From a candidate division WOR-3 bacterium (GTDB lineage Bacteria; SDB-A): DNA of 64,000 bases. Made by a program: the position numbers and the translations under genes. A model generated the notes under the pieces. That model was not told the origin of the DNA. It made no database searches and saw only the letters and a list, made by a program, of their open reading frames with translations. Shown piece by piece: positions 37,701 through 45,125 of this stretch (positions are counted from its first letter, which is position 1; each line of letters opens with the position of its first letter). The stretch covers positions 16,564-80,563 of the forward strand of contig JAFGSQ010000010.1 in NCBI GenBank assembly GCA_016934535.1. The letters are read 5' to 3'.

Positions 37701-38122
37701 AAATACACGCTTTTTTCGAACAGGAAAAAAACAGAGCTAAATCTCATTCTGCCGAACGATACGCGAGAGAAGCCGTCAGTCTTTACAAAGGGGATTTTCT
37801 TCCGGAGATGTACGCTCTTGCAATTGACGACGAGCAATTGATTTACAGAGAAAAAATCAAAGAAGCCTTATTGTGGCTCGCTCAGATAGCCGCGGACAGA
37901 AGCGACATCAACGAACTTAGAAATTTTTCTCATACTCTTCTCTCCACGGATCCTTTCGACGAGAGAGCACACAGATTTTTGATGGAATCCTACATTCTCG
38001 CGGGCGACAGGAACAGCGTTTTGAACCAATACAAAAGACTTTGCAGGCTTCTGGATGCCGAACTCGGCGTTACACCGGAACAAAAAACCCGCGATCTTGT
38101 AAAAGGCATCGAAGCCACTTAA
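34748..38122 (+). CDS. STAND-type ATPase/TPR protein with SARP-like DNA-binding C-terminus
   Basis: 1124 residues. An N-terminal AAA-type NTPase domain (about 15-330) has GADGIGKTR as Walker A and VIVIDDADYM as Walker B. A long TPR-like helical repeat region (about 390-870) follows. The C-terminus has an OmpR-like winged helix (KITTFGGLTVEDTELKRV, LLALLLVFSGSKGATREMLENQLWP) and a BTAD domain (VDCYEFDKI, YKGDFLPEMYA, DPFDERAHRFLM). This is the layout of large SARP/MalT-like transcriptional activators, though here the DNA-binding part is at the C-terminus. Signal and targets unknown. Confidence 0.85.
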   Translation: MSENEQKAAEILNKKLTLEGREREISMLVAKLQYTLSGEGIFALVTGADGIGKTRFLEEFRSKILCPPFIVLHGKASGKVTFMSVFSFLISSFLNSQKGKSKLIASLIPADTARIISAYCPLISEHYPYSVLKVPPAGKEAVFDSFLKIIKKISSLWPLVIVIDDADYMDSGSIEFLEYLGSNIYDCSIFVIAGALNTGFLSSARFSSELIVLKPLDVKMVEDSLRCFFQKHINREFVEWVHFQTKGIPFFIDEIIKTLLRSNIIYYKDGTWKVDDFYEDVKLPENVAVFLKEKFEKLSKEEYALLSSVSVLESAFPEQAAVFISENIVSDPIKTISSLVNKNFLVKDENSLTDFQNPLIRKAIFEITKESDKKRSHRKAARFFSKGKFQDPLLETYHLTRFLTSDEYNIPLAKKIEAAADHYKKIQNWESVAEYMKMLVQLMKEIPEFSDTDVLEVQSKLLIIFSNLKSEAFNEKQYTDLITRLFSAGLIQDAVSLSNFLSRNYLERFEYKKARKLMDETISLIPERMKEEKWKLKYNNCLLLTKQGHYTKASSECEILIKEIDSKISPSGKWYPMNLLGSIFFLTGKLQKARNIYELSVEIADKAGDKNSKSVSFGNLGLVLREIGEIDLALKFTRESFELFHETGNTMKIAKTHDFLSSFALIKQDLALSKMHSFTCRELAEKKGMSALVLESRIKLCRILLEEMDFSGAEKEFLDISREHFGELESSLKTELSLTGSYIQQEKRQFNEAMNSLEQTLELCKKNKMKILEAVVLSRKAQIRALLRNPKKAVDEFILAENILKKSGAVFSLARQKAEFGLCLKGEKGNKYLLEAFDLFEKMRLPEQTEYFAARSGLKTPFPNLSLTGVKKKSKSKKLKITTFGGLTVEDTELKRVFSDREWGSRKAKELLALLLVFSGSKGATREMLENQLWPDKGPKESQNNFHVTLTHLRKTIGAEAVICEEPFYRLDNSKFTVDCYEFDKIHAFFEQEKNRAKSHSAERYAREAVSLYKGDFLPEMYALAIDDEQLIYREKIKEALLWLAQIAADRSDINELRNFSHTLLSTDPFDERAHRFLMESYILAGDRNSVLNQYKRLCRLLDAELGVTPEQKTRDLVKGIEAT

Positions 38123-38167
38123 GCTTTTAATTAAATTTTAATACCCTTTCCTTATAATATTTTTGTA

Positions 38168-38386
38168 ATGAAGAACAGTTTGATAATGTGTCCCCGCTGT
38201 CATTATTTGGGAAGAAATAATGAATCGGCATGCCCTTACTGCGGCGATAACATGATATCCTGTTGCCCGCATTGCGGAACCCCCGTGAGGTCTCCTTTTG
38301 CAAAATACTGTTTTATCTGCGGAAAAACGCTTTTTTGCATGAATAGCGAAAACACTCAGGAACCAGGAGGAAAAAGAGATGCTTAA
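38168..38386 (+). CDS. Small double zinc-ribbon protein
   Basis: 72 residues with eight cysteines in CxxC pairs (CPRC, CPYC, CPHC, CFIC), so two zinc ribbons, and a short polar tail. No SD is visible. A TATAAT lies ten nt before the ATG, so the message may be leaderless. It overlaps the next gene by 8 bp. Role unknown. Confidence 0.7.
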   Translation: MKNSLIMCPRCHYLGRNNESACPYCGDNMISCCPHCGTPVRSPFAKYCFICGKTLFCMNSENTQEPGGKRDA

Positions 38387-40232
38387 AATTATGGTCTCGC
38401 TGTTTTCAGCGGCGATCCTCCCAAGCATTTTGCATTCGGCCGTTTTTTACGTCAACGACGAATCCTCTTTTCAGAACGCTCTTATTATTTCGGCTTCGAA
38501 CGGACAAAACGACACGATTATAGCTGCCGCAGGAAATTATGATTTGACATCCGCATTGTTGTATAACTCTGCTGAAAGTTACGGTGTTTTTATTGCCGGA
38601 GCTGGTTCAGACTCTACTGTCCTTACCGGCGACGGTACATTCAGACTGCTGAGCGTTGTTTCAGTTTACTCGACCGAAGACATCGCAATTAACGGAGTGG
38701 GTTTCTCTCACGGCGGTAACGCATCTAACGGAGGAGGCGTTCTTGTCGAAACATCATCAAGCCGAATATTCATGTCGAATTGTATGTTCGAACAATGCCA
38801 GGCTCAGGAAATTGGCGGCGGAGCCGCTCTGATAACCAATTCCGGAGACATCTTTGTTACCGACTGTCATTTTGACGACAACACGTGCGCCAATGACGGA
38901 GGGGGCCTTAACGCAGGATCAACCTCCGGGTCTATAGCATTGACGAACAGCACTTTTAACGGCAACAGGGCAAACGGTGACGACGCCGGGGGAGCATTGC
39001 TGTATTGCGAGAACGGATCGGCATCAGCAACCGGAAACAGTTTCTCTGGAAATTACGCTCAAGACGGCGGAGGCGGTTTGTTTACTTATTTTTTAGGCGC
39101 CAACAGCTCTCTTTTTGCTCAAAACAACACTTTCACGGCAAACCATGCGGTTCTCGACGGAGCCGGATTTTTTGTCAGAGTGAATGACAGCGGATCTGTC
39201 TGCATCAGTTCAAACAATTTCATCGGCAACACGACGACGAACTGGAACGGCGGAGGAATATCTCTTCACCTCAATTCCGGTACTCTCAACTTTTCACAAA
39301 ATCAATTTAATTCAAATTACTCGGGCGAAGACGGAGGAGGAGCCTGGATATGGATAGGAACCGGAACGTCTTCCATACAGGATAATATTTTCAGCGCAAA
39401 CACGGCGCAGGACAATGGAGGAGGAATCTCTTTTACGTCGGATTTTGCCGTGTCGGTATTGGCGGGGAACATTTTTTTCAGGGATTCTGCGGGGAATGTA
39501 GGAGGAGGACTCTCGGCGGCTTCCGCGTCGGGGTCGATTTTACTCGACCGTTCGACCTTTTTCGCCAACAGAGCTTTGGAAGGCGGCGGTATCTATTATT
39601 ATTCCGAACAATCAACTTCAGTTTTTGTCTGCAGAAACATAATCTCGTGGAGCGATTTACCCAACGCTTTTTCATATTCCTCTCCCAACTCTGTCTCCGT
39701 CATATATTCCGATTTACAGGGTGGAACGGGAAACCAGTGGTTCGGAACAGGCTGCATAGAGCAATACCCCATATTTGCCGACACAGAGTCCGCGAATCTT
39801 CAAATTACATGGGCAAATTTCCCTTTGCACGACAGCACGAGATCTCCTTGCATAGACGCCGGCGACCCTTCTTCTTCACCTGATTTGGACGGAACGAGAG
39901 CAGACCAGGGCGCATTGTACTACAATCAGCTCACTTACGTCGAAGAAATCAATCGTGACTCTTATTTCAGCTGCGACCCTTTTTATTTTCTCAGCGACGG
40001 CCGAGGGAATGTCTTTATCCGCTTTTCAGAATATTCAGGTGAATTCATAGAAGTGTTTGTTCTTGATGTTTCAGGGAGAAACGCAGGCTTTTATTACAGA
40101 GGCGTTCTTCAAAATGATTCACCCGAAATTTCCTTCTCTGCGGCAGATCTTTGTCCGGGTGTTTATTTCGTATCAGTTCAAAAAGAAGGAACATGTTTTT
40201 TTCGCAAAATGTCAAAAATAAACCCTCTGTAA
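38379..40232 (+). CDS. Secreted right-handed beta-helix surface protein with T9SS-like C-terminus
   Basis: 617 residues. A signal peptide (about 1-21) precedes repeated parallel-beta-helix units of the polymorphic outer-membrane type (SNCMFEQCQAQEIGGGAAL, DCHFDDNTCANDGGGLN, NSTFNGNRANGDDAGGAL and so on, about 80-450). The C-terminal 80 residues (EVFVLDVSGRNAG, LCPGVYFVSVQKEG) match the type A T9SS sorting-domain pattern. AGGAGG precedes the ATG. Probably exported and attached to the cell surface. Confidence 0.85.
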   Translation: MLKIMVSLFSAAILPSILHSAVFYVNDESSFQNALIISASNGQNDTIIAAAGNYDLTSALLYNSAESYGVFIAGAGSDSTVLTGDGTFRLLSVVSVYSTEDIAINGVGFSHGGNASNGGGVLVETSSSRIFMSNCMFEQCQAQEIGGGAALITNSGDIFVTDCHFDDNTCANDGGGLNAGSTSGSIALTNSTFNGNRANGDDAGGALLYCENGSASATGNSFSGNYAQDGGGGLFTYFLGANSSLFAQNNTFTANHAVLDGAGFFVRVNDSGSVCISSNNFIGNTTTNWNGGGISLHLNSGTLNFSQNQFNSNYSGEDGGGAWIWIGTGTSSIQDNIFSANTAQDNGGGISFTSDFAVSVLAGNIFFRDSAGNVGGGLSAASASGSILLDRSTFFANRALEGGGIYYYSEQSTSVFVCRNIISWSDLPNAFSYSSPNSVSVIYSDLQGGTGNQWFGTGCIEQYPIFADTESANLQITWANFPLHDSTRSPCIDAGDPSSSPDLDGTRADQGALYYNQLTYVEEINRDSYFSCDPFYFLSDGRGNVFIRFSEYSGEFIEVFVLDVSGRNAGFYYRGVLQNDSPEISFSAADLCPGVYFVSVQKEGTCFFRKMSKINPL

Positions 40233-40339
40233 CCCCTTTTCACATCTGATTGTCACAGCGGAAAATCACTGTAAAAATTTTCGTGTTCAATATTGTGCCG
40301 TACGTTATATAATCAATTTTAAATACCTGAAGATATTCT

Positions 40340-41536
40340 GTGAATTTAATCAAACTTAGAAAAAATGCCGAAAAAAAAGCGGTACGCGGTTATCCCTGGA
40401 TATGGGGCAATGAAATTGACCTGGTCTCCTCTTCTCTCACGCCCGGTTCCATCGCCGACGTGTATGATTCGGAAAATAAATTTCTCGGAAAAGGATATTA
40501 CAATCCCTCATCTTCAATCACCGTTCGTTTTCTAACGAGACGCGACGAGCCTATCGATCTCGCTTTTATCAAGAGAACTATAAATAAAGCGTGGCATCAG
40601 AGAAAGCTGATATACCCGCTGGAAAATTGCCTTCGGGTCTTTTTTTCTGAAGCAGACGGTATTCCCGGCCTTGTTATTGACAAATACGAAGACGCCGTGG
40701 TTTTTCAGCTGTCAACCCTCGGCGCTGACAAGATGAGAGATCTCATTCTGGAGTCCGTCATCGAAATTTTTAATCCGTCTTTTGTCGTCGAAAGATCTGA
40801 CTCTCCAATCAGGATCAAGGAAGGGCTCGAACAATTCAAAGGTTGCGTTTACGGCAAAATTGACAGGAAAAAACCGGTGAAAATCAACGGAGTTTTATTT
40901 TCTGTTGACCTTCTAGAAGCTCAGAAAACAGGATTCTTTCTCGATCAAAGAGAGAACTACACTCTGCTTTCCGGTTTTTCCAATTCAAAAAGAGTTCTCG
41001 ATGCTTTCTGCAACAATGGAGCCTTCGGAATCCATGCTGCCTTTTACGGTGCAAAAGAAGTCGTTTTCCTCGATTGTTCAAAAAAATCCCTCGAAACAGC
41101 TGAAGAAAATTTTTCTCTGGGCTCATTTAGCGCATCGGCTTACTTCGTGAAGGCCGACGCTGTTTCGTATTTAAAAAAAATGGAAAAGACCGGAGAAAAG
41201 TTCGACGTAATCATTTTAGATCCTCCGGCTTTCATTAAAGACAGAAAAAAAATCAAACAGGGTGTTAAAGGATACAAAGAAATCAACATGCGTGCCATGG
41301 ACATGCTTTCAGATGAAGGATTTCTCGTCAGCTGTTCCTGCTCACAGCATCTGGACGTTTCGTCTTTCATCGGCATGCTCAAATCCGCATCGGCCGACCG
41401 TAGAACAAGTTTCGACCTTCTGTCCCTGACATTTCAGCCGAAAGATCACCCGGCTCTCTTGCCCATGGAAGATTTTTGGTATCTGAAATGCGCTGTTTTA
41501 AGAAAAACGGGATTCAATAACCGTATTTTTCCCTGA
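40340..41536 (+). CDS. RlmI-like 23S rRNA m5C methyltransferase
   Basis: 398 residues. An N-terminal PUA domain (about 1-75; GYPWIWGNEI, GSIADVYDSENKFLGKGYYN) precedes a class I SAM methyltransferase with LDQRENY, VLDAFCNNGAFGIHA (SAM loop) and DVIILDPPAF, followed by a SCSCSQH catalytic Cys region. This matches the RlmI/YccW family. Start GTG 40340 encodes the family N-terminus. The 3' end overlaps the convergent cyclase gene by 23 bp. Confidence 0.9.
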   Translation: MNLIKLRKNAEKKAVRGYPWIWGNEIDLVSSSLTPGSIADVYDSENKFLGKGYYNPSSSITVRFLTRRDEPIDLAFIKRTINKAWHQRKLIYPLENCLRVFFSEADGIPGLVIDKYEDAVVFQLSTLGADKMRDLILESVIEIFNPSFVVERSDSPIRIKEGLEQFKGCVYGKIDRKKPVKINGVLFSVDLLEAQKTGFFLDQRENYTLLSGFSNSKRVLDAFCNNGAFGIHAAFYGAKEVVFLDCSKKSLETAEENFSLGSFSASAYFVKADAVSYLKKMEKTGEKFDVIILDPPAFIKDRKKIKQGVKGYKEINMRAMDMLSDEGFLVSCSCSQHLDVSSFIGMLKSASADRRTSFDLLSLTFQPKDHPALLPMEDFWYLKCAVLRKTGFNNRIFP

Positions 41537-44500
41537 AAGCCTTTATTTTGCCCTCTTTATCCCCGAGATTTTTAACGACGTCGAGATATTCACCCGCTTT
41601 TTTGAAGGAGTTGCAATCCGCAAAAAGGCAGGCGATATTATAGGCTATCTCGCTTCTCAGGGATGGATTTCCCAATTTTTCGGATCTTTCGAAAGCCTTG
41701 TCGAGATAATCGTGGCTTTTTGAAAAATCGTTTATTCTCCTGTAAAGCTTTGCTATTTCGAAAAGAATTTCGGTCTCGATTTCCAAATCGTTCCGTATTT
41801 CGCAGAGTTTTAATGCCTCGTTGTAATATCTGACAGCTTCCTCGGCCTCCGACATCCTGTATTTCAAATCTCCAGTCTGGCAAAGTGCTTTTATTTCCCA
41901 GCCAATGTTCCCTGTCTCTTTGGCCAATTCGAGATATTCTCTGCTGTACTTCCACGCCTCGTCAAATTTGTCTTCGTGTTTTTTCATTTCGCTGATATTG
42001 AGAAGACTGTAAGCTTCGCCTTCTTTTATTCCCGCTTCCCTGAATATCTTCATGGCTTCAGTAAAATGTTTTTCGGCATCGACTATTTTTCCCTTGATGG
42101 CTTCCAGGTTGCCGAGATTTATCTGCGCTCCGGCTTTCTCTTCGTTAAATTCGTTCTTCAGGGCGATTTCGTAGCTTTTGTCGAAACATCTTTCGGCTTC
42201 TTCGTATTTTTTCTGCTGCGCCAAAATTGCCCCTATGTTCGACAGGGCCAAAGCTTCAAATTTCTTGTCACCGATGTCTATCGCTATATTTTTGGCTTTT
42301 TCGTAGCTTTCGAGGGCTTCTTTGAAATCTTTCTTTGTCGCATGAAGGACGCCCATGTTGCCGAGTGTTCTGCTCTCCATGCTTTTTTCACCCGCTTTTT
42401 TCGCGTATTCGAGCGCTTTTTCAAAGCAAAGCAACGCGTTGTCAAATTCCCTTTCTCCGAGATATACCGTCCCGAGTTCGTTGTTTGCGTCGGCAAGAGA
42501 ATTGTCACCGCCTGATTTTTCAAAAATCTCAATGACGTTCGAAATCCTGTCCCGTGCCTCTTTTAATCTGCCTGTCTTTTTGAGTATCCTGCCCTCGGTC
42601 AACTCGGCTTCAGCCATTTTCTGGTCATTTCCTTCTTTTTTGTGATGTTCCGCGAGTTTTCTGCATATCCGCAATAATTCGTGATTGGCATTTTTTTTGA
42701 GCATTATCTTCATATATTCGTGTGCGTATTCCGCCCATTTTCTCCATTCTTCGGCTTTCTCCGACTGTTCGACAAGAAGCTTCGTGTGCATTTCAAGCCC
42801 TCTGGAAAGTTTCGTTTCAGCGACTTCGAAAATCTCTTTGTGAAGTTTTTTTCTTTCCGAAGGCAAAAACAATTGGTAGGCCGCTTCTCTCAGCATGGCA
42901 TGCCTAAACATGTATATATCTTCGTAATTGAGTTCTCTGGCAATGATCTGCCCCTGCTCTCCCTTGTCGAGGAAAAATTCTAATTCTTCCTTTATTCCTT
43001 CGTCTATAATGGACCTCAGGATGTCTACGAGAAATCTTTCTCCTATGACAGCGGCTTTCTTTATTATTTCGCGCAGTTCGTAGTCCATCGAGTCGAGTCT
43101 CGCCGTCAGAAGATCGCAGAGAGAATCAGGAAGTCTTTCAATTTTCCCCGATATTTCCATAGGGGAGCCCTTGAGCATGTCCTGTTCTTTTAAAAATACG
43201 ATAGTTTGTTCGAGGAAAAAAGGATTTCCCTGCGTGTTGTCGAAAAGATAATTTTTTGCCGCTTCAGACGGTTCTCCGCCTGCAATCTGTTCGAACATTT
43301 TTACAATAAGGTCCTGCGTTTCAAACGCACGAAGATCTATTTCCGTCTCTTTTACTCTTCTGTCGAGATTTATTCTCGGTTTGCCTCCTTTTTCGTCAAA
43401 TCGTGAAGTGCATATGACGGCAAAAGGGTAATCGGGCACGTTTCTTGTTGCGGCTGAAAGCCAATCGATCGTCAATTCGTCGACATTCTGCAAATCATCC
43501 ACGAATACAATCAAAGGCGTTTTCCTCGACAGAGCTTTTATGAATTCTTTCAGCGCAAAAATCTGGTTTTCTTTTTTTCTTTCTTCGCCTTGCATTTCGT
43601 AGATTTCATCGGCGGGAGGCATTCCGATTATATCTGCAATGGCCGGGGTTTTCTTCGAAGACCATTGTATGCCGGTTTTTTCAATTTCATCCATGAGTTT
43701 ATCAGCCGACAAATAATTTTTGTCGAGATTGAAAAAATCTATAAGCCATTGCGACACGGGAAACCATGGATACCTGGACGTGTCTTCGCATTGGAGATGC
43801 ATCACCGTAATCGCTGTTCCTTCTCTTTTGTATTGTTCTATAAGCTCCCACACAAGCCTGCTTTTTCCAATGCCTGCGTCACCGTATATGTAGCAAACTC
43901 CCGCGTTTGTTTTTTGACCGACAATACACGAAGTAAAATCGGTTAATCTTCTCAATTCATTATCCCTGCCCACCATTTTGTATTTGAAGACAATGCCCCT
44001 GCTTTCCTTAAGATTTTCTATTTCAAATATTTTCTCGGGGGTTGACCTGCCCTTAAAGAGCATTTCCTTGTAAGGCTTGAAACACGCGTCTTTATCGGTT
44101 CTCGATTTAACTCTTTCTGACGCTAAAATTTCTCTCTCTCCGCAGGCGCTCATTATTCTCGCCGAAGTATTGACAACATTTCCGAGGCAAGTCCATTCGA
44201 ATCGTTCGGATCCGCCCGTTCTTCCGGCATAAACAAGTCCGCTGTCAATACCCGCCCTCAGGTTGAATCCGAGGCTCTTGATCTTCAGTGAAAATTTAAC
44301 GGCGAGGTCTTCGGGATTTTCCTTGGCATCGGGCGCTCCGAACAAAACCATAGCCACCGTCCCTTTGTCTCCGTAATCCACTTTGTTGAGGAAACCGCCG
44401 TATTTAATTGCCGTTTCATAAATGTTCCTTATGACCTCGTCCTGTTTTGCCGTTTCAGTTTCGTCTATCTTTATGAAAACGGGGGTAGCGTGCCGGAGTT

Positions 44501-45125
44501 CTCCTCTTTCACCGGCTTTCATTACTGACTCAGACACAAATTTTGCGACTATTTCGTCAGGAACGGACAATTTCACTTCTTCGTTCTGCGGCATGACTGT
44601 TTTCAAGCTTCCTTTCCAGCCGATTTTTCCCGCCGTGACATTCTCTGCTTCCCTTACTGCCTCCGATATGGCATGGCCGGTGAAAAGATACGAGTTTAAA
44701 GTCCCGTCTAATGCGATGACCCTCCAGTCTATACCTCCGGCTCCCACGCCGCATTTGCAGGTGAAATTGAGTTCACCAAGTTCCGTCTCCCGCCTGCCTT
44801 CCCTTTCGAAAAAATAAGTCAATATAACGGCAGCGGAATATGCTTTTTTCCCGTCGTCCCCGGGGAAAATCGCTGTAAAGGCGTCTCCGGCAAACGTAGT
44901 TATGTGGCCTCCGTATTTATGGACAGTTTTGACAGGCAAATCAAAAACCCACAGAATCTGTCTTGAGATTTCTTCGGCGCCAGCGTCTCCTTTTTTGAAG
45001 AACATCTCTGTCATTTTTGTAAAACCGCCAAGATCAGTGAAAAGAGCTGAGCCCTGCGTAACTCCAGAAAGCTCACCCCTGGAAAATTTATCTGAAAGAA
45101 AAAACGGCAAACAGCTGTTCATCAT
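41514..45125 (-). CDS. Soluble-adenylyl-cyclase-like protein (two cyclase domains, NTPase, TPRs)
   Basis: 1203 residues. Class III cyclase domain C1 (about 20-165) has both metal aspartates (FTDLGGFT, D31; TFAGDAF, D81) but no clear transition-state Asn/Arg pair. C2 (about 212-345) has DKGTVAMVLFGAP and TCLGNVVNTSARI (N317, R323). A STAND/AAA NTPase (about 385-700; GDAGIGKS) and a TPR array (about 800-1190) follow. This matches animal soluble adenylyl cyclase (ADCY10), whose single active site takes metal ligands from C1 and transition-state residues from C2. No membrane segment. The gene overlaps the upstream antiporter gene by 4 bp. cAMP product is likely, not proven. Confidence 0.85.
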   Translation of the reverse strand: MMNSCLPFFLSDKFSRGELSGVTQGSALFTDLGGFTKMTEMFFKKGDAGAEEISRQILWVFDLPVKTVHKYGGHITTFAGDAFTAIFPGDDGKKAYSAAVILTYFFEREGRRETELGELNFTCKCGVGAGGIDWRVIALDGTLNSYLFTGHAISEAVREAENVTAGKIGWKGSLKTVMPQNEEVKLSVPDEIVAKFVSESVMKAGERGELRHATPVFIKIDETETAKQDEVIRNIYETAIKYGGFLNKVDYGDKGTVAMVLFGAPDAKENPEDLAVKFSLKIKSLGFNLRAGIDSGLVYAGRTGGSERFEWTCLGNVVNTSARIMSACGEREILASERVKSRTDKDACFKPYKEMLFKGRSTPEKIFEIENLKESRGIVFKYKMVGRDNELRRLTDFTSCIVGQKTNAGVCYIYGDAGIGKSRLVWELIEQYKREGTAITVMHLQCEDTSRYPWFPVSQWLIDFFNLDKNYLSADKLMDEIEKTGIQWSSKKTPAIADIIGMPPADEIYEMQGEERKKENQIFALKEFIKALSRKTPLIVFVDDLQNVDELTIDWLSAATRNVPDYPFAVICTSRFDEKGGKPRINLDRRVKETEIDLRAFETQDLIVKMFEQIAGGEPSEAAKNYLFDNTQGNPFFLEQTIVFLKEQDMLKGSPMEISGKIERLPDSLCDLLTARLDSMDYELREIIKKAAVIGERFLVDILRSIIDEGIKEELEFFLDKGEQGQIIARELNYEDIYMFRHAMLREAAYQLFLPSERKKLHKEIFEVAETKLSRGLEMHTKLLVEQSEKAEEWRKWAEYAHEYMKIMLKKNANHELLRICRKLAEHHKKEGNDQKMAEAELTEGRILKKTGRLKEARDRISNVIEIFEKSGGDNSLADANNELGTVYLGEREFDNALLCFEKALEYAKKAGEKSMESRTLGNMGVLHATKKDFKEALESYEKAKNIAIDIGDKKFEALALSNIGAILAQQKKYEEAERCFDKSYEIALKNEFNEEKAGAQINLGNLEAIKGKIVDAEKHFTEAMKIFREAGIKEGEAYSLLNISEMKKHEDKFDEAWKYSREYLELAKETGNIGWEIKALCQTGDLKYRMSEAEEAVRYYNEALKLCEIRNDLEIETEILFEIAKLYRRINDFSKSHDYLDKAFERSEKLGNPSLRSEIAYNIACLFADCNSFKKAGEYLDVVKNLGDKEGKIKAFREKYGY

